Shown in pieces: positions 32,852 to 41,881 of a stretch of DNA of 64,000 nt (its first letter is position 1; each line of letters opens with the position of its first letter). The DNA is from an uncultured Clostridium sp. (GTDB lineage Bacteria > Bacillota > Clostridia > UBA1212 > UBA1255). The notes beneath the pieces were generated by a model that did not search any database, was not told the origin of the DNA, and was given only the letters and a program-made list of their open reading frames with translations. The stretch is taken from NCBI GenBank assembly GCA_900543695.1, contig UQSG01000005.1:1-64000 (forward strand), read 5' to 3'. The position numbers were made by a program, and so were the translations under genes.

Positions 32852-33441
32852 AAACCGAAAGAGAAAAAATGCTCTGCGGTGAATTTTACGATACCCGCGA
32901 CCATGAGCTTCGCGCGCTGAGCAGCAATGCGAAAGATCTGATGCGCATTTACAACAGCCTGCCTGCTGAAAATACAGAGCTGCGCAGTCGAATGATCCGG
33001 ATGCTGTTCGGAGCCTGCGGCGATAACATCCGCGTAAATCAGCCGATTTATGTGGACTATGGAAGCAATATTTCAATCGGCAGCAATTGTCTGATCAATA
33101 TGAACTGTACGCTGCTGGACACAGGCAGAATTACAATCGGGGATAACACGCTGATTGGACCGGATGTAAAAATTTATACCGCGTTCCACCCGCTTTCTGC
33201 CAGCGAGCGCTATTTTACGGATGAAAAGGGAGAAAAAGCAGTCCGTACGCAAACTGCCGCCGTTACGATCGGAAGCAACGTATGGATCGGGGGCGGGGCG
33301 ATGCTCCTGCCCGGTATTACAATCGGAGATAATGCCGTAATCGGCGCCGGCAGCGTCGTGACAGGATCCATCCCCGCAAACGCCGTCGCCTGCGGAAATC
33401 CCTGTAAAGTGAAAAAATATCTCATAGAACAAACGCCGTAA
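32848..33441 (+). CDS. Sugar O-acetyltransferase (maltose/galactoside acetyltransferase family)
   Basis: 197 residues. An N-terminal maltose-acetyltransferase helix (KMLCGEFYDTRDHELRALS) is followed by hexapeptide repeats forming a left-handed beta-helix (ISIGSNCLINMNCTLLDTG, ITIGDNTLIGPDVKIYTAFH with the catalytic His, then ITIGDNAVIGAGSVVTG). It transfers acetyl groups from acetyl-CoA to a sugar hydroxyl in the cytoplasm. Coupled by ATGA to the flavodoxin gene. Why it sits in a redox operon is unclear; it may be a passenger. Confidence 0.9.
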   Translation: MKTEREKMLCGEFYDTRDHELRALSSNAKDLMRIYNSLPAENTELRSRMIRMLFGACGDNIRVNQPIYVDYGSNISIGSNCLINMNCTLLDTGRITIGDNTLIGPDVKIYTAFHPLSASERYFTDEKGEKAVRTQTAAVTIGSNVWIGGGAMLLPGITIGDNAVIGAGSVVTGSIPANAVACGNPCKVKKYLIEQTP

Positions 33442-33454
33442 GGAGCTGAAGACG

Positions 33455-34492
33455 ATGAAGTACGGCAAATTAGGAACATCCGAATTAACGGTGTCCCGTA
33501 TCTGTATGGGCTGTATGGGCTTTGGGGAAGCCGGCAGCGGCCAGCACAGCTGGACGGTCGGCGAGTCAATTTCCCGGGAAATCATAAAAAAAGGGCTGGC
33601 GCTTGGAATCAATTTTTTCGATACGGCAATCGCCTATCAAAACGGAACGAGCGAACAGTATCTTGGCAGCGCCCTGCGGGATTTTGCAAAGCGCGACGAG
33701 GTGATAATTGCGACAAAATTTCTGCCGCGCACTCCGGAAGAGATCGATCGCGGAATTACAGGTCAGCAGCATATTGAGAAGCTGCTCGACCGCAGTCTGA
33801 AAAATCTCGGTGTGGACTATGTCGATCTATATATCTATCATATGTGGGATTACGGGACGCCCCTTTATGATATCATGGAAGGGCTGCATCGCGTTGTAAA
33901 AGCCGGCAAGGTCCGCTATATCGGCATTTCAAACTGTTATGCATATCAGCTGGCAAAGGCCAATGCGCTTGCCGAAAAAGAAGGCTTTTCAAAATTTGTG
34001 TCGGTACAGGGACATTATAATCTTATTTTCCGCGAGGAGGAGCGGGAAATGGCAAAACTCTGCGCAGAGGATCAGATTGCCATGACTCCGTACAGCCCGC
34101 TTGCCGGCGGCCGGCTTGCCAGGCTGCCCGGGGAAACCTCAAAACGTCTGCAGGAAGACGAATATGCCCGACTCAAATACGACGCTGCCGCCGAACAGGA
34201 TCGCGTAATCATCCGGCGCGCTGCGCAGCTTGCTGAAAATCGCGGCGTTTCCATGACGGAAATCTCTCTGGCCTGGCTTTTGGCGAAGGGAACCTTCCCC
34301 GTTACAGGCGCAACGAAGCAGTCTCATATCGAGGGAGCCGCCAGGGCCGTCGATCTGGTTTTAAGCGGCGAAGAGCTTGCTTTTTTGGAAACGCCGTATG
34401 TTCCCCACCCCCTTGTCGGCGTCATGGCACAGAATACACCCGATACCGCAAAAGAAAAACATGTTTGGTCTGCGGGAGCAGAACCGGTCTGA
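33455..34492 (+). CDS. Aldo/keto reductase
   Basis: 345 residues of the TIM-barrel AKR family. The catalytic tetrad is visible: Asp and Tyr in NFFDTAIAYQNG, Lys in IATKFLP and His in YIYHMWDYG. The NADPH-binding region is near GATKQSHIEGAA. It reduces aldehydes or ketones with NAD(P)H. Its neighbours (flavodoxins, carboxymuconolactone-decarboxylase-like protein, DUF4405 membrane protein) make a set often seen together in Clostridia. Substrate unknown. Confidence 0.92.
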   Translation: MKYGKLGTSELTVSRICMGCMGFGEAGSGQHSWTVGESISREIIKKGLALGINFFDTAIAYQNGTSEQYLGSALRDFAKRDEVIIATKFLPRTPEEIDRGITGQQHIEKLLDRSLKNLGVDYVDLYIYHMWDYGTPLYDIMEGLHRVVKAGKVRYIGISNCYAYQLAKANALAEKEGFSKFVSVQGHYNLIFREEEREMAKLCAEDQIAMTPYSPLAGGRLARLPGETSKRLQEDEYARLKYDAAAEQDRVIIRRAAQLAENRGVSMTEISLAWLLAKGTFPVTGATKQSHIEGAARAVDLVLSGEELAFLETPYVPHPLVGVMAQNTPDTAKEKHVWSAGAEPV

Positions 34493-34504
34493 AAGGAGAA
34501 CAAA

Positions 34505-35191
34505 ATGAATCTGCAGGAAACCGATCCCGAATTTATGGAACGTTTTGAACACTTTGCTTTGCATGAAGTCGTAAGCGAAGAAAATCAGAGTCTCGAAGAG
34601 CAAACGCGATCAATTGTGATTCTGGCCGCGCTCATCGGCTGTCAGGGAACAGACGCATACCGTGAAATGCTGCCGCAAGCCCTCCGCCTCGGAGTCACGC
34701 CGGTAATGGTAAAAGAAATCGTCTATCAGGCGGCGGACTATTTGGGCTACGCCAGAATGCTGCCTTTTCTAAAGATCACTAACGAGATTCTGATCCGGCA
34801 CGGAGTCCCGCTCCCGCTGGATGGGCAGGCAACTACGACACCGGATAATCGGCTGGAAAAGGGCGTTCAGATCCAGACAGAAATTTTCGGAGAACAGATG
34901 AAAGAGGCGTGGAAAAACGGGCACATCAACCGCTGGCTGGCAGCAAATTGCTTTGGCGATTACTATACGAGAACAGGGCTTACGCTTGCGCAGCGGGAGC
35001 TGATTACCTTTTGCTTTCTTATGGCGCAGGGCGGCTGCGAGCCGCAGCTGATCGCGCATGCGAAAGGAAACATTAATCTGGGCAATGATAAAGAGCTCCT
35101 GATTCGTGTCGTTTCGCAATGCCTGCCCTATATCGGCTATCCACGCAGCTTAAATGCGATCAGCTGTATCAATAAGGCGGTGGAAGAATGA
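34505..35191 (+). CDS. Carboxymuconolactone decarboxylase/AhpD-like protein
   Basis: 228 residues with two CMD-type helical repeats (~30-110 and ~125-215). The AhpD CxxC redox pair is absent: the first repeat has only LIGCQGTDAY and the second GGCEPQL, each with one Cys. This fits the CMD-type branch rather than alkylhydroperoxidase. Repeats of this sort occur beside aldo/keto reductases and flavodoxins in Clostridia. Enzymatic activity is unproven. The stop overlaps the next gene (ATGA). Confidence 0.85.
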   Translation: MNLQETDPEFMERFEHFALHEVVSEENQSLEEQTRSIVILAALIGCQGTDAYREMLPQALRLGVTPVMVKEIVYQAADYLGYARMLPFLKITNEILIRHGVPLPLDGQATTTPDNRLEKGVQIQTEIFGEQMKEAWKNGHINRWLAANCFGDYYTRTGLTLAQRELITFCFLMAQGGCEPQLIAHAKGNINLGNDKELLIRVVSQCLPYIGYPRSLNAISCINKAVEE

Positions 35192-35874
35192 AAGCAAAAA
35201 CAATCGTAAGGCTTTCCGTTGATTTTTTAATGACGATTTTTCTGCTTCTGTTAATGGGCTATCAGTTCTGGGGTGAGACGGCGCACGAATGGGTTGGCGC
35301 GGGAATGTTTCTTCTTTTCATTGCGCATCATATTCTGAATGGAAGCTGGTATAAAAATCTGTTCAGAGGCCGTTATCCCGCAGTGCGTATTCTGACGCTG
35401 AGCCTTGATGCTCTTTTGCTGCTTGCCATGCTCGCTCAAATGTACAGCGGCATCGTAATGTCGCGTTATGTATTCGATTTTCTTCCCATCAGCGGCGGCA
35501 TGCTGCTGGCCAGACGGCTTCACATTCTCGGTTCCTACTGGGGCTTTCTCTTAATGAGCCTGCATTTGGGGCTTCACTGGAATATGATTCTGGGAATGCT
35601 GCGGAAGGTCATGCAGATAAAGAGCGATTCTAAAGTTCGCAGAGCTGCCGTGCGGGCCGCAGGATGTCTTGCTGCCGGGTATGGCTGTTATGTTTTTATA
35701 AAAAGAGAATTTCCCACCTATCTGCTTCTGAAAAGCGAGTTCGTTTTTCTGGATTACAGTGAATCAAAAATTTTGATTTATCTGGACTATCTTGCTTTAA
35801 TGGGCCTTTGTATTTTCCTTGCTCATTATGGAGGGAGGCTTCTAAGCGCCGCCAGGCGGAAACGCGGCCGCTGA
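35188..35874 (+). CDS. DUF4405-type membrane protein (cytochrome-b-like)
   Basis: 228 residues with about five to six membrane spans. Histidines lie in the pattern AHEWVG and IAHHILNGSW in the first part and RRLHILGSYWGF with LHLGLHW in the second, consistent with heme ligands in a four-helix bundle as in DUF4405/cytochrome b-type proteins. It could pass electrons across the membrane to the extracytoplasmic flavodoxin lipoproteins encoded upstream. Heme binding and direction of electron flow are inferred. Last gene of the operon. Confidence 0.8.
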   Translation: MKAKTIVRLSVDFLMTIFLLLLMGYQFWGETAHEWVGAGMFLLFIAHHILNGSWYKNLFRGRYPAVRILTLSLDALLLLAMLAQMYSGIVMSRYVFDFLPISGGMLLARRLHILGSYWGFLLMSLHLGLHWNMILGMLRKVMQIKSDSKVRRAAVRAAGCLAAGYGCYVFIKREFPTYLLLKSEFVFLDYSESKILIYLDYLALMGLCIFLAHYGGRLLSAARRKRGR

Positions 35875-35893
35875 CATCGGCGGCCGCGTTTCC
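35858..35893 (+). terminator. Terminator after the flavodoxin operon
   Basis: GGAAACGCGGCCGC (35858-35871) and GCGGCCGCGTTTCC (35880-35893) form a 14-pair stem overlapping the stop codon region of the DUF4405 gene. The tail GTCTGCTTTTGC is a weak T-run. Confidence 0.8.
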
Positions 35894-35935
35894 GTCTGCT
35901 TTTGCTGCTCCTCGTCTCTCGCGCGGGGAGCCGTC

Positions 35936-36163
35936 CTATTTTCCGGCGCTTTCGGAGCGCCCGGCAAGCACATTCAGCTCCTGAATAACCTCCTGAAGCT
36001 GCGCTCTTGTCCAGTGCAGATGATTTCCAACGGTCCGCAGCGTCAGATTTGCGCCCATTTTCAGCGTGGACATGCTCAGTCTTTTCCCCGTATATTTTTC
36101 AACCAGCGATAAAATTCCCGGCAGATGCAAAATCTCCCGAACCTTTGTATTTTCATGAAACAT
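35936..36163 (-). CDS. Small hypothetical protein
   Basis: 75 residues starting at the ATG at 36163, which has GGAGG at 9 bases; an in-frame ATG at 36205 would add 14 residues but has no ribosome site. It is mainly helical (VREILHLPGILSLVEKYTG, TRAQLQEVIQELN) with no Cys, signal or membrane span. I do not recognise a family. It faces the DUF4405 gene and lies just left of the TetR-ABC cargo. Confidence 0.5.
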   Translation of the reverse strand: MFHENTKVREILHLPGILSLVEKYTGKRLSMSTLKMGANLTLRTVGNHLHWTRAQLQEVIQELNVLAGRSESAGK

Positions 36164-36201
36164 CGAAAACAGCCTCCATCTCTTGTTCTCTCCCCTTGCT
36201 A

Positions 36202-36416
36202 TCATATGATATGATGCGGCATTTTGCTTTTATTCCATGAAAAAAGCCCGGCATAATGCAGCCTCACAAAACAGTATTTACAACCAACTGAAACAATGTT
36301 ATCTGCCATCTTACACTTAGGACAGTAGAACGGAAGTGTTTGCTTTCTGTATCTTCCAGCAATTTTATCCGCGTCCTGCACCTGCAAGCAAGGCATAACA
36401 GCCAACGCATATTCAT
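36202..36416 (-). pseudogene. Cysteine-rich KTR-domain protein, frameshifted
   Basis: Starting at ATG 36416, overlapping the end of the ABC gene by four bases, the frame reads MNMRWLLCLACRCRTRIKLL, then EDTESKHF. The continuation PFYCPKCKMADNIVSV lies one base out of frame. Put together they match the cysteine-rich KTR protein seen at the end of many clostridial cargo modules (consensus CPxC...KTRIKIREDTxLKNFPLYCPKCK). A single missing base near 36341 explains the break, so this is a frameshifted copy, or one sequencing error. The role of the family is unknown. Confidence 0.65.
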
Positions 36417-38146
36417 CGTATTCCCCAGCTTCCGCTCATCATTTGCAGCTGCATCATGTGGGGGTAAATCTTACCCGTTCGTATCAATTTCTCTGGCGCT
36501 CCCTGTTCGGCGACGATTCCGTCTGAAAGTACCACTACCTTATCCGCGCCGCTTACAGTACGCATACGATGGGCGATCACAAGCACAGTCTTATTTTTTA
36601 TCAAACGCGATAAAGCGGTCTGTATGAGGGTTTCATTTTCCACATCGAGGCTTGCCGTAGCCTCATCCAGTAAGATAATCGGGGCGTTTTTGAGAAAAGC
36701 CCGGGCAATGGAAATGCGCTGCCTCTCACCGCCGGATAGCTCGCAGCCGTTTTCTCCTATCATGCTGTTATAACCATCCGGGAGCTTTAAAACGAACCCC
36801 TCGCAGTTTGCAAGCCTTGCCGCTTTGATTACTTCTTCATCGGTAGCATCCTTTCTGCCAATCCGGATGTTTTCCAGAATGGTATTGTTAAATAATGTTA
36901 CGTCCTGGAAGACGATGGAATACAGCGATAGCAAGGTTTCCGGCTCTATTTTTGAAATATCCATTCCTCCAACCGTAATTTTTCCTTTGCCAATATCCCA
37001 AAAACGCGCGGCAAGGCGGGAAACTGTTGTTTTCCCTCCGCCGGACGGCCCAACCAAAGCAGTAACTTCCCCCTGTTTTGCCGTAAAAGACACGTCCCGC
37101 AATACGGCTTCTCCGGTATGATAGGAAAACTCCACATGCTCGAAAGCAATATCGTATCCTATGTTGGTCAGTTGCTCGCTTCCCATCTGAATGGGCTGAT
37201 CAAGGATTTCGTTCATGCGGTCGATATTTGTTTTGGTCGAAATAACCGCCGCCAGATTTTGCAAAGCTCCTTCCAGCGGGGCATATAGCCTGGAAGCCAC
37301 CAGCAGGAACAGAAAAAATAATGGAATTTTGATTTCTCCTCGCACAAGCAGCACAGAACCCACAAGCGCCACTGTAGCGATTCCGAATTTCAGGATCAAT
37401 GTAGAGGAAACAACGAAAAGGGCGGTACCAAGTTCTGTAATGATGTGCCGTTTTTCCACATAATCAATTTTTTGATTCAGTCCCTTTAAATAAGCTTCTT
37501 CCGCGTTATTGGCCTTTAAGTCCTGCAGGCTTTCAATGCACTCCTGCACACCGCTTTCAAGGGCGACATTTGCCGCTACGGATTTCCGGTTGAAATATTC
37601 CTGTATGCGGCCTGAGAAAAATGTAATGGTGAAGGCAACCGGCAAAACCCAAACCGCCGCAAGAGCCATGCGCCAGTCATAGGCAAAAAGGCAAGCCGCA
37701 ATCAGGGTTGTGGAAATGAGAGAGCCCGCCAAAGCCGGCACATAATGGGAAAACGCAGTTTCCAACGTGGCGCAGTCGCCCATGATGGAGTTCGTCAAAT
37801 CGGCAAGATTCTTTTTGCCAAAAAAGGAGAGAGGGATTTTGCGGAGCTGTTCCGCCAAAGAAATGCGTCTTACCCCGCTTTCCACATAAGTCGCCAAATA
37901 AGTGGCGTTGTATTGAAAATAGGTTACAACGAAAATGAAACATAAGCAAGCCAAAACACCCGCCGCATATAAGGCGATGCGGCTCCCGTTTACGCCCCCG
38001 TTCATCATATCCATGACAAACATATACAAAAGCCCCACAGGAATCATAAAAGAAATATCCTGCACGACACAGGCAATGCAGCCTTTGATTAAATCCACAG
38101 CTCCTTGCCGCGATAAAGCAAAACGCCTTTGCAATGCTTTTATCAT
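36413..38146 (-). CDS. ABC transporter permease/ATPase, multidrug type (subunit B)
   Basis: 577 residues from the ATG at 38146, which has AAAGGAGGTAAGAGC upstream and overlaps the preceding stop (ATGA). A hydrophobic half with five to six spans (~15-300) is followed by an ATPase domain: Walker A GPSGGGKTT, signature LSGGERQR, Walker B IILLDEATASLD, switch His in VIAHRMRTVSG. All catalytic residues are present. It forms a pair with the next gene upstream and is presumably a heterodimeric exporter with it. Such TetR-ABC-ABC modules are common on mobile elements of gut Firmicutes. Substrate unknown; drug, bacteriocin and peptide are all possible. Confidence 0.88.
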   Translation of the reverse strand: MIKALQRRFALSRQGAVDLIKGCIACVVQDISFMIPVGLLYMFVMDMMNGGVNGSRIALYAAGVLACLCFIFVVTYFQYNATYLATYVESGVRRISLAEQLRKIPLSFFGKKNLADLTNSIMGDCATLETAFSHYVPALAGSLISTTLIAACLFAYDWRMALAAVWVLPVAFTITFFSGRIQEYFNRKSVAANVALESGVQECIESLQDLKANNAEEAYLKGLNQKIDYVEKRHIITELGTALFVVSSTLILKFGIATVALVGSVLLVRGEIKIPLFFLFLLVASRLYAPLEGALQNLAAVISTKTNIDRMNEILDQPIQMGSEQLTNIGYDIAFEHVEFSYHTGEAVLRDVSFTAKQGEVTALVGPSGGGKTTVSRLAARFWDIGKGKITVGGMDISKIEPETLLSLYSIVFQDVTLFNNTILENIRIGRKDATDEEVIKAARLANCEGFVLKLPDGYNSMIGENGCELSGGERQRISIARAFLKNAPIILLDEATASLDVENETLIQTALSRLIKNKTVLVIAHRMRTVSGADKVVVLSDGIVAEQGAPEKLIRTGKIYPHMMQLQMMSGSWGIR

Positions 38147-39918
38147 GCTCTTACCTCCTTTGCAAGTTTCCATTCCACCGCTTCGGAATAATTTTTCCAC
38201 ATCCGGGCAAATACACCGTTTTGTTCTATTAACCCGCGATGTGTGCCGCTTTCGATGATCTCGCCATCCTGCAATACATAAATACAGTCCGCGCCTGTAA
38301 TGGACGAGAGCCTGTGGGCAATCATTATCACGGTTTTCCCCTTTGACAGCGCGGATAGAGCCTGCTGTACCCGCACTTCATTGTCGGGGTCGGCAAAGGC
38401 TGTGGCTTCATCCAAGATTAGGATTGGCGCGTTTTTTAAAATCGCACGGGCAATGGCGATTCTCTGCTGTTCACCGCCGGACAGGTACACGCCATTCCCG
38501 CCAACCACCGTATCGACGCCATTCGGCAGCTTTTCAATAATATCTGCACACTGGGCGGCCTCCAACGCATGTATGATTTCATCGCGTGTTGCGGCGGGAT
38601 TCCCCATACGCACATTTTCCAGGATGGATGTTTTGAACAGTCGGCTGTTTTGAAAAACGAACGACACCTTGTTCATCAACGTTTCTTTCGGGATGTCGCG
38701 TATGTCGGTATTTCCAATCAAAACGCGCCCTTTTTGCGTGTCAAAAAATCTTGTAATGAGATTGGCAAGGGTGGTCTTGCCGCCGCCGGAAGCCCCCACA
38801 AGCGCGACGGTCTGCCCCGGCTGAATCGTCAGCGACACATTGTTTAAAGCATTTTTCTTTCCGTCGTAGCTGTAGCTGACGTGTTCCAATATAATCCCGT
38901 TGTCTTTCGGCTCATTGTTTACTGTGCTTTCGGGCAATGGTTTTTCCCGCAGCACCTCGTCAATCCTGTTAATCGCGTCGCCTACAATCATGGCGTCTTC
39001 GCTCATAAACATAATTTTTGTAAGCGTCGTACCGATAACAGGTGTGATGATAATATAAAAAATCAGATTCAGCAACAGCTCGTTTGACACACCGCCCCTT
39101 GACAAAAGGATACCCCCAGCAATTAAAAAGGCAAATACGCCGTTGATTGCCGTCGTATAAAACATCATCGGCAGGCGCAATGCTTTTGTATAGGCGATGA
39201 CCCACTTCTCATAGTTGTCAATCGCAGCCTTAAAGCGTTTGAAAGAAAATACGGTTTGCCCAAATGTTTTTACCACGGGGATGCCCCTTACATATTCCAC
39301 CGCTTCATTGGACATAGCGGAAAGAGAATTTTGATATTCCCGCATTTTCTGCTCCATTCCCGCGCCTGTCATTTTCATCATAATGAGAAATCCAAGCACA
39401 ACGGGAATCAGGCTGAGTAACCCCAGCCGCCAGTCAAAGGCAAGCAGCAAAATAAGCAGCCCTGCCGGAGTGGCAATCGCCCCGGCTTTGTCTGGCAGCC
39501 TGTGCGCCAGATAGTTTTCCGTCGCTGCGCTGGATGTATTGACAATCCTCCGAAGGCTCCCGCTTCCATACTTTTCTGTTACTCCAAGCGGCAGGGATGC
39601 TATATGGCGCATGAGCTCTTTACGGATATTGGAAGCTACTCGGAAGGCGCTCAAGTGAGAACACATTAAAGCGCCTATGTATACAACAATGGAAATCACT
39701 GCAAACAATACGGCCGACCAGCCGTAACGCGCAATATTTCCCGCCTGCGCAAAATCCGGGGCGACGGCCAGCACATCGCGAATGATACGCCATATGTACC
39801 AAAACGGCACAAGAGCGACCAGGGCGCTTACGACCGACAATATCCACGAGAGATAGGTTAATTCCCTGTGCTTGCCGGCATAGCCCATCAGCTTTGATAA
39901 ATTGGATTGCTTTTTCAT
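38143..39918 (-). CDS. ABC transporter permease/ATPase, multidrug type (subunit A)
   Basis: 591 residues. Six spans (~20-310), then an ATPase domain with Walker A GASGGGKTT, Walker B ILILDEATAFADPDNE and signature LSGGEQQR. It begins MKKQSNLSKLMGYAGKHREL, with AAGGAGGTTTTTG before the ATG. Both subunits here have canonical LDEAT motifs, unlike the pair at 13576-17140. It is the first of the two exporter genes after tetR. The 110-base gap to tetR contains a palindrome (39992-40007). Confidence 0.88.
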   Translation of the reverse strand: MKKQSNLSKLMGYAGKHRELTYLSWILSVVSALVALVPFWYIWRIIRDVLAVAPDFAQAGNIARYGWSAVLFAVISIVVYIGALMCSHLSAFRVASNIRKELMRHIASLPLGVTEKYGSGSLRRIVNTSSAATENYLAHRLPDKAGAIATPAGLLILLLAFDWRLGLLSLIPVVLGFLIMMKMTGAGMEQKMREYQNSLSAMSNEAVEYVRGIPVVKTFGQTVFSFKRFKAAIDNYEKWVIAYTKALRLPMMFYTTAINGVFAFLIAGGILLSRGGVSNELLLNLIFYIIITPVIGTTLTKIMFMSEDAMIVGDAINRIDEVLREKPLPESTVNNEPKDNGIILEHVSYSYDGKKNALNNVSLTIQPGQTVALVGASGGGKTTLANLITRFFDTQKGRVLIGNTDIRDIPKETLMNKVSFVFQNSRLFKTSILENVRMGNPAATRDEIIHALEAAQCADIIEKLPNGVDTVVGGNGVYLSGGEQQRIAIARAILKNAPILILDEATAFADPDNEVRVQQALSALSKGKTVIMIAHRLSSITGADCIYVLQDGEIIESGTHRGLIEQNGVFARMWKNYSEAVEWKLAKEVRA

Positions 39919-39991
39919 GCAAAAACCTCCTTAAAAAATTGATTTTATGATAAGGAAACGGATATGCCGCTTCAGAATATTAGATATAATA

Positions 39992-40007
39992 GTTAGCATT
40001 AACTAAC
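39992..40007 (-). promoter_or_regulatory. Palindromic site before the ABC pair
   Basis: GTTAG and CTAAC enclose CATTAA between tetR and the ABC genes. It could be a TetR operator controlling the exporter separately. It has a different sequence from the palindrome at the tetR promoter (40677-40691), so binding by the same protein is doubtful. Confidence 0.4.
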
Positions 40008-40028
40008 ATCCGGACAAAATCATAGGGC

Positions 40029-40652
40029 TCATTGCCCCATAATTTTCATCCATCCAGCAGTATAAAACGCCCGCATTTCTTTTAAATAGTACTGGGCTTT
40101 TTCAAGCGGCATTTCATGAATAATCAATTCAAAAAACGTGTTAAACATGCCAGTAATTAATACGTGCTCCAAATGCTCGTCAATCGGCGGCGCAGATCTG
40201 CCCAATTTTTCAAGTACCGCTAAATAGTCATGCGTCCCTTTGATTTCTATTTCCACCATCTCGTCAATTAAATGGGAAAAGCGCGTCCCTTCAGAATGGC
40301 AAAGGATGAGCTTAAATACATTTAAATGCTGGTAGGCATACAAAAGCATTTCATCCATACATGCACCGGATATGTCGCCCAAATGTTTTGGCTGCTCCTC
40401 CTGCGGAATATTGGAAAAATCCAGCTGTGCTTTCTGAAAAAGCCACATAAAATGCTCATATTGCTTGCAAACCAACGATTCAAACAGGCTTTCCTTGCTG
40501 GCATAATAGCCATAGAACGCGCCTGTCGTAACGCCTGCTTTTTTCACAATATTGCGTAAGGAAGCAGATTTAAAATCCTTTTCGAGAAATTCCTGCATAG
40601 CCGCCGAATGAATTAAGCGCAAAGTCATTGTTTCTGCTTCGTTCATACACAT
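40029..40652 (-). CDS. TetR family transcriptional regulator
   Basis: 207 residues, first ATG at 40652 with AAAGGATGG before it; the second ATG at 40646 is also possible. The TetR helix-turn-helix fills ~8-55 (SLRNIVKKAGVTTGAFYGYY). A helical ligand domain follows (~70-205). The gene heads the module with the two exporter subunits and overlaps a promoter carrying an operator-like palindrome, so it is the likely repressor. Closely similar regulators accompany ABC pairs in many Clostridia. Ligand unknown. Confidence 0.88.
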   Translation of the reverse strand: MCMNEAETMTLRLIHSAAMQEFLEKDFKSASLRNIVKKAGVTTGAFYGYYASKESLFESLVCKQYEHFMWLFQKAQLDFSNIPQEEQPKHLGDISGACMDEMLLYAYQHLNVFKLILCHSEGTRFSHLIDEMVEIEIKGTHDYLAVLEKLGRSAPPIDEHLEHVLITGMFNTFFELIIHEMPLEKAQYYLKEMRAFYTAGWMKIMGQ

Positions 40653-40676
40653 CCATCCTTTCAGATAACACTGCTA

Positions 40677-40719
40677 TATAACGCCGTTATAGTATAGTTT
40701 CTGCACCGGGACTTGTCAA
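40677..40719 (-). promoter_or_regulatory. tetR promoter with operator palindrome
   Basis: On the minus strand, TTGACA (40714-40719), 17 bases and TATACT (40691-40696). The palindrome TATAACG-C-CGTTATA (40677-40691) starts at the -10 box and covers the transcript start, where TetR would block transcription. Confidence 0.7.
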
Positions 40720-40749
40720 TAGTCTTTAAAAAAATTTTTTACAACGGAG

Positions 40750-40777
40750 AAAGGGCATAGTCGAAGCTATGCCCTTT
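40750..40777 (-). terminator. Hairpin terminator before the TetR module
   Basis: AAAGGGCATAG (40750-40760) and CTATGCCCTTT (40767-40777) are perfect 11-base arms. It lies 81 bases beyond the stop of the secreted protein (40858) and insulates it from tetR. Confidence 0.75.
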
Positions 40778-40857
40778 CCCGAAAACAGCCTTATGCTGTT
40801 TTATGCGTACCGCCCCTATGCCGGGGCTTTTGTTTTTAAGATATCCGTTTCTCCGGA

Positions 40858-41763
40858 TCAGGCGTTGCTTCTTTTCTTGAGAAGCACTGTCGCCAGCACG
40901 GCGGCCATTGCGACTACAGCTGCAAAATACATTGTATCGCCTGTAGGCGTGTTCGGAGTAGAGGGCTCCGAAGGATCCTCCGTACCGGGATCTACCGGCG
41001 TTTCCGGATCCTCTTCCGCAACTGCCGCAACCTTAAAGTCATCAAAGTAAACGATGTCCAGCAGATTTTCAGGGGAATCCATTCCATGTCCGTCGATCCG
41101 GAAAGCGCTGAGCGACGTTAATTCTCCGGACGCAGCTCCAGCGCCATTTTCAAAGGAGCCAATTTTTTCATCGTCCAGATAAAGATCGTAATTTTTCGTT
41201 CCCAGCTCGAATACAGCCGTCAGAACATAGTCATGGTTCGTTTCCAGGCCGGACTTCGCAGCCGTTTCCACTCCGTTCTGATAACCATGCGCAACAATCT
41301 GCCCATTAACCTTCTTTATAGCCAGGAAATTCGGTGTCCAGGATTCAACATCCTTCCCTGTGCTCCCGACTGTCGCGGTAAAGCCGTAATCTCCAAGCTG
41401 CGCAATCCGAAACGTAAATTGCAGCGCAACATATTTCGTCTCCGCAGGATATGCGGAAGCGTCCACGTTTGCCCGGATATTTGTGGATTCGGATGTATCG
41501 GCCGCTCTGAAATAAGTAACCGAATTGGTCCCTCCGACTCCATTTTCGACAATCTGAAGGCCGCCCCCCTCGCTTCCGCCTACAAAGAACGGAAATCCGG
41601 CAGGCTTCTCCGCGTCGAAAAATTTATCGTCTGTCGCGTCAAAATCTTCAAAATCACAGCTGAATACCGGTTCCTCAAGATTCACTGCCGCGGCGAACGC
41701 CGGGACTGCCGACAGGGAAGCAAACAGCATAACGGCCAGCAAACAAGAAATAAGCTTTTTCAT
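40858..41763 (-). CDS. Secreted beta-sandwich protein with membrane anchor
   Basis: 301 residues. A signal peptide covers 1-~25 (ASLSAVPAFAA). Residues ~30-235 look like a lectin/concanavalin-type beta sandwich (FSCDFEDFDATDDKFF near the start, YVALQFTFRIAQLGDYGF, LSAFRIDGHGMDSPENLL, IVYFDDFKVA). An acidic Pro/Glu linker leads to NTPTGD, a 20-residue span and KKRSNA. It is parallel in layout to the interrupted gene at 21168-22151, so they are likely paralogues. It has its own promoter (41821-41849). Possible role in polysaccharide binding; not shown. Confidence 0.7.
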   Translation of the reverse strand: MKKLISCLLAVMLFASLSAVPAFAAAVNLEEPVFSCDFEDFDATDDKFFDAEKPAGFPFFVGGSEGGGLQIVENGVGGTNSVTYFRAADTSESTNIRANVDASAYPAETKYVALQFTFRIAQLGDYGFTATVGSTGKDVESWTPNFLAIKKVNGQIVAHGYQNGVETAAKSGLETNHDYVLTAVFELGTKNYDLYLDDEKIGSFENGAGAASGELTSLSAFRIDGHGMDSPENLLDIVYFDDFKVAAVAEEDPETPVDPGTEDPSEPSTPNTPTGDTMYFAAVVAMAAVLATVLLKKRSNA

Positions 41764-41820
41764 TTCTGCAACTCCTTCTCTTTCTGATTCATATGTATCA
41801 GATTTTTACAAATCGAGTAA

Positions 41821-41849
41821 ATTGTATTAAAACGATTTGTCCCTGTCAA
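41821..41849 (-). promoter_or_regulatory. Promoter of the secreted protein
   Basis: On the minus strand, TTGACA (41844-41849), 17 bases, TACAAT (41821-41826). It lies 58 bases before the ATG at 41763 and just after the end of the succinate operon, where no terminator was found. Confidence 0.75.
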
Positions 41850-41881
41850 TAGAAAATATTGTTTTTTTCGTAAAATCCTGG

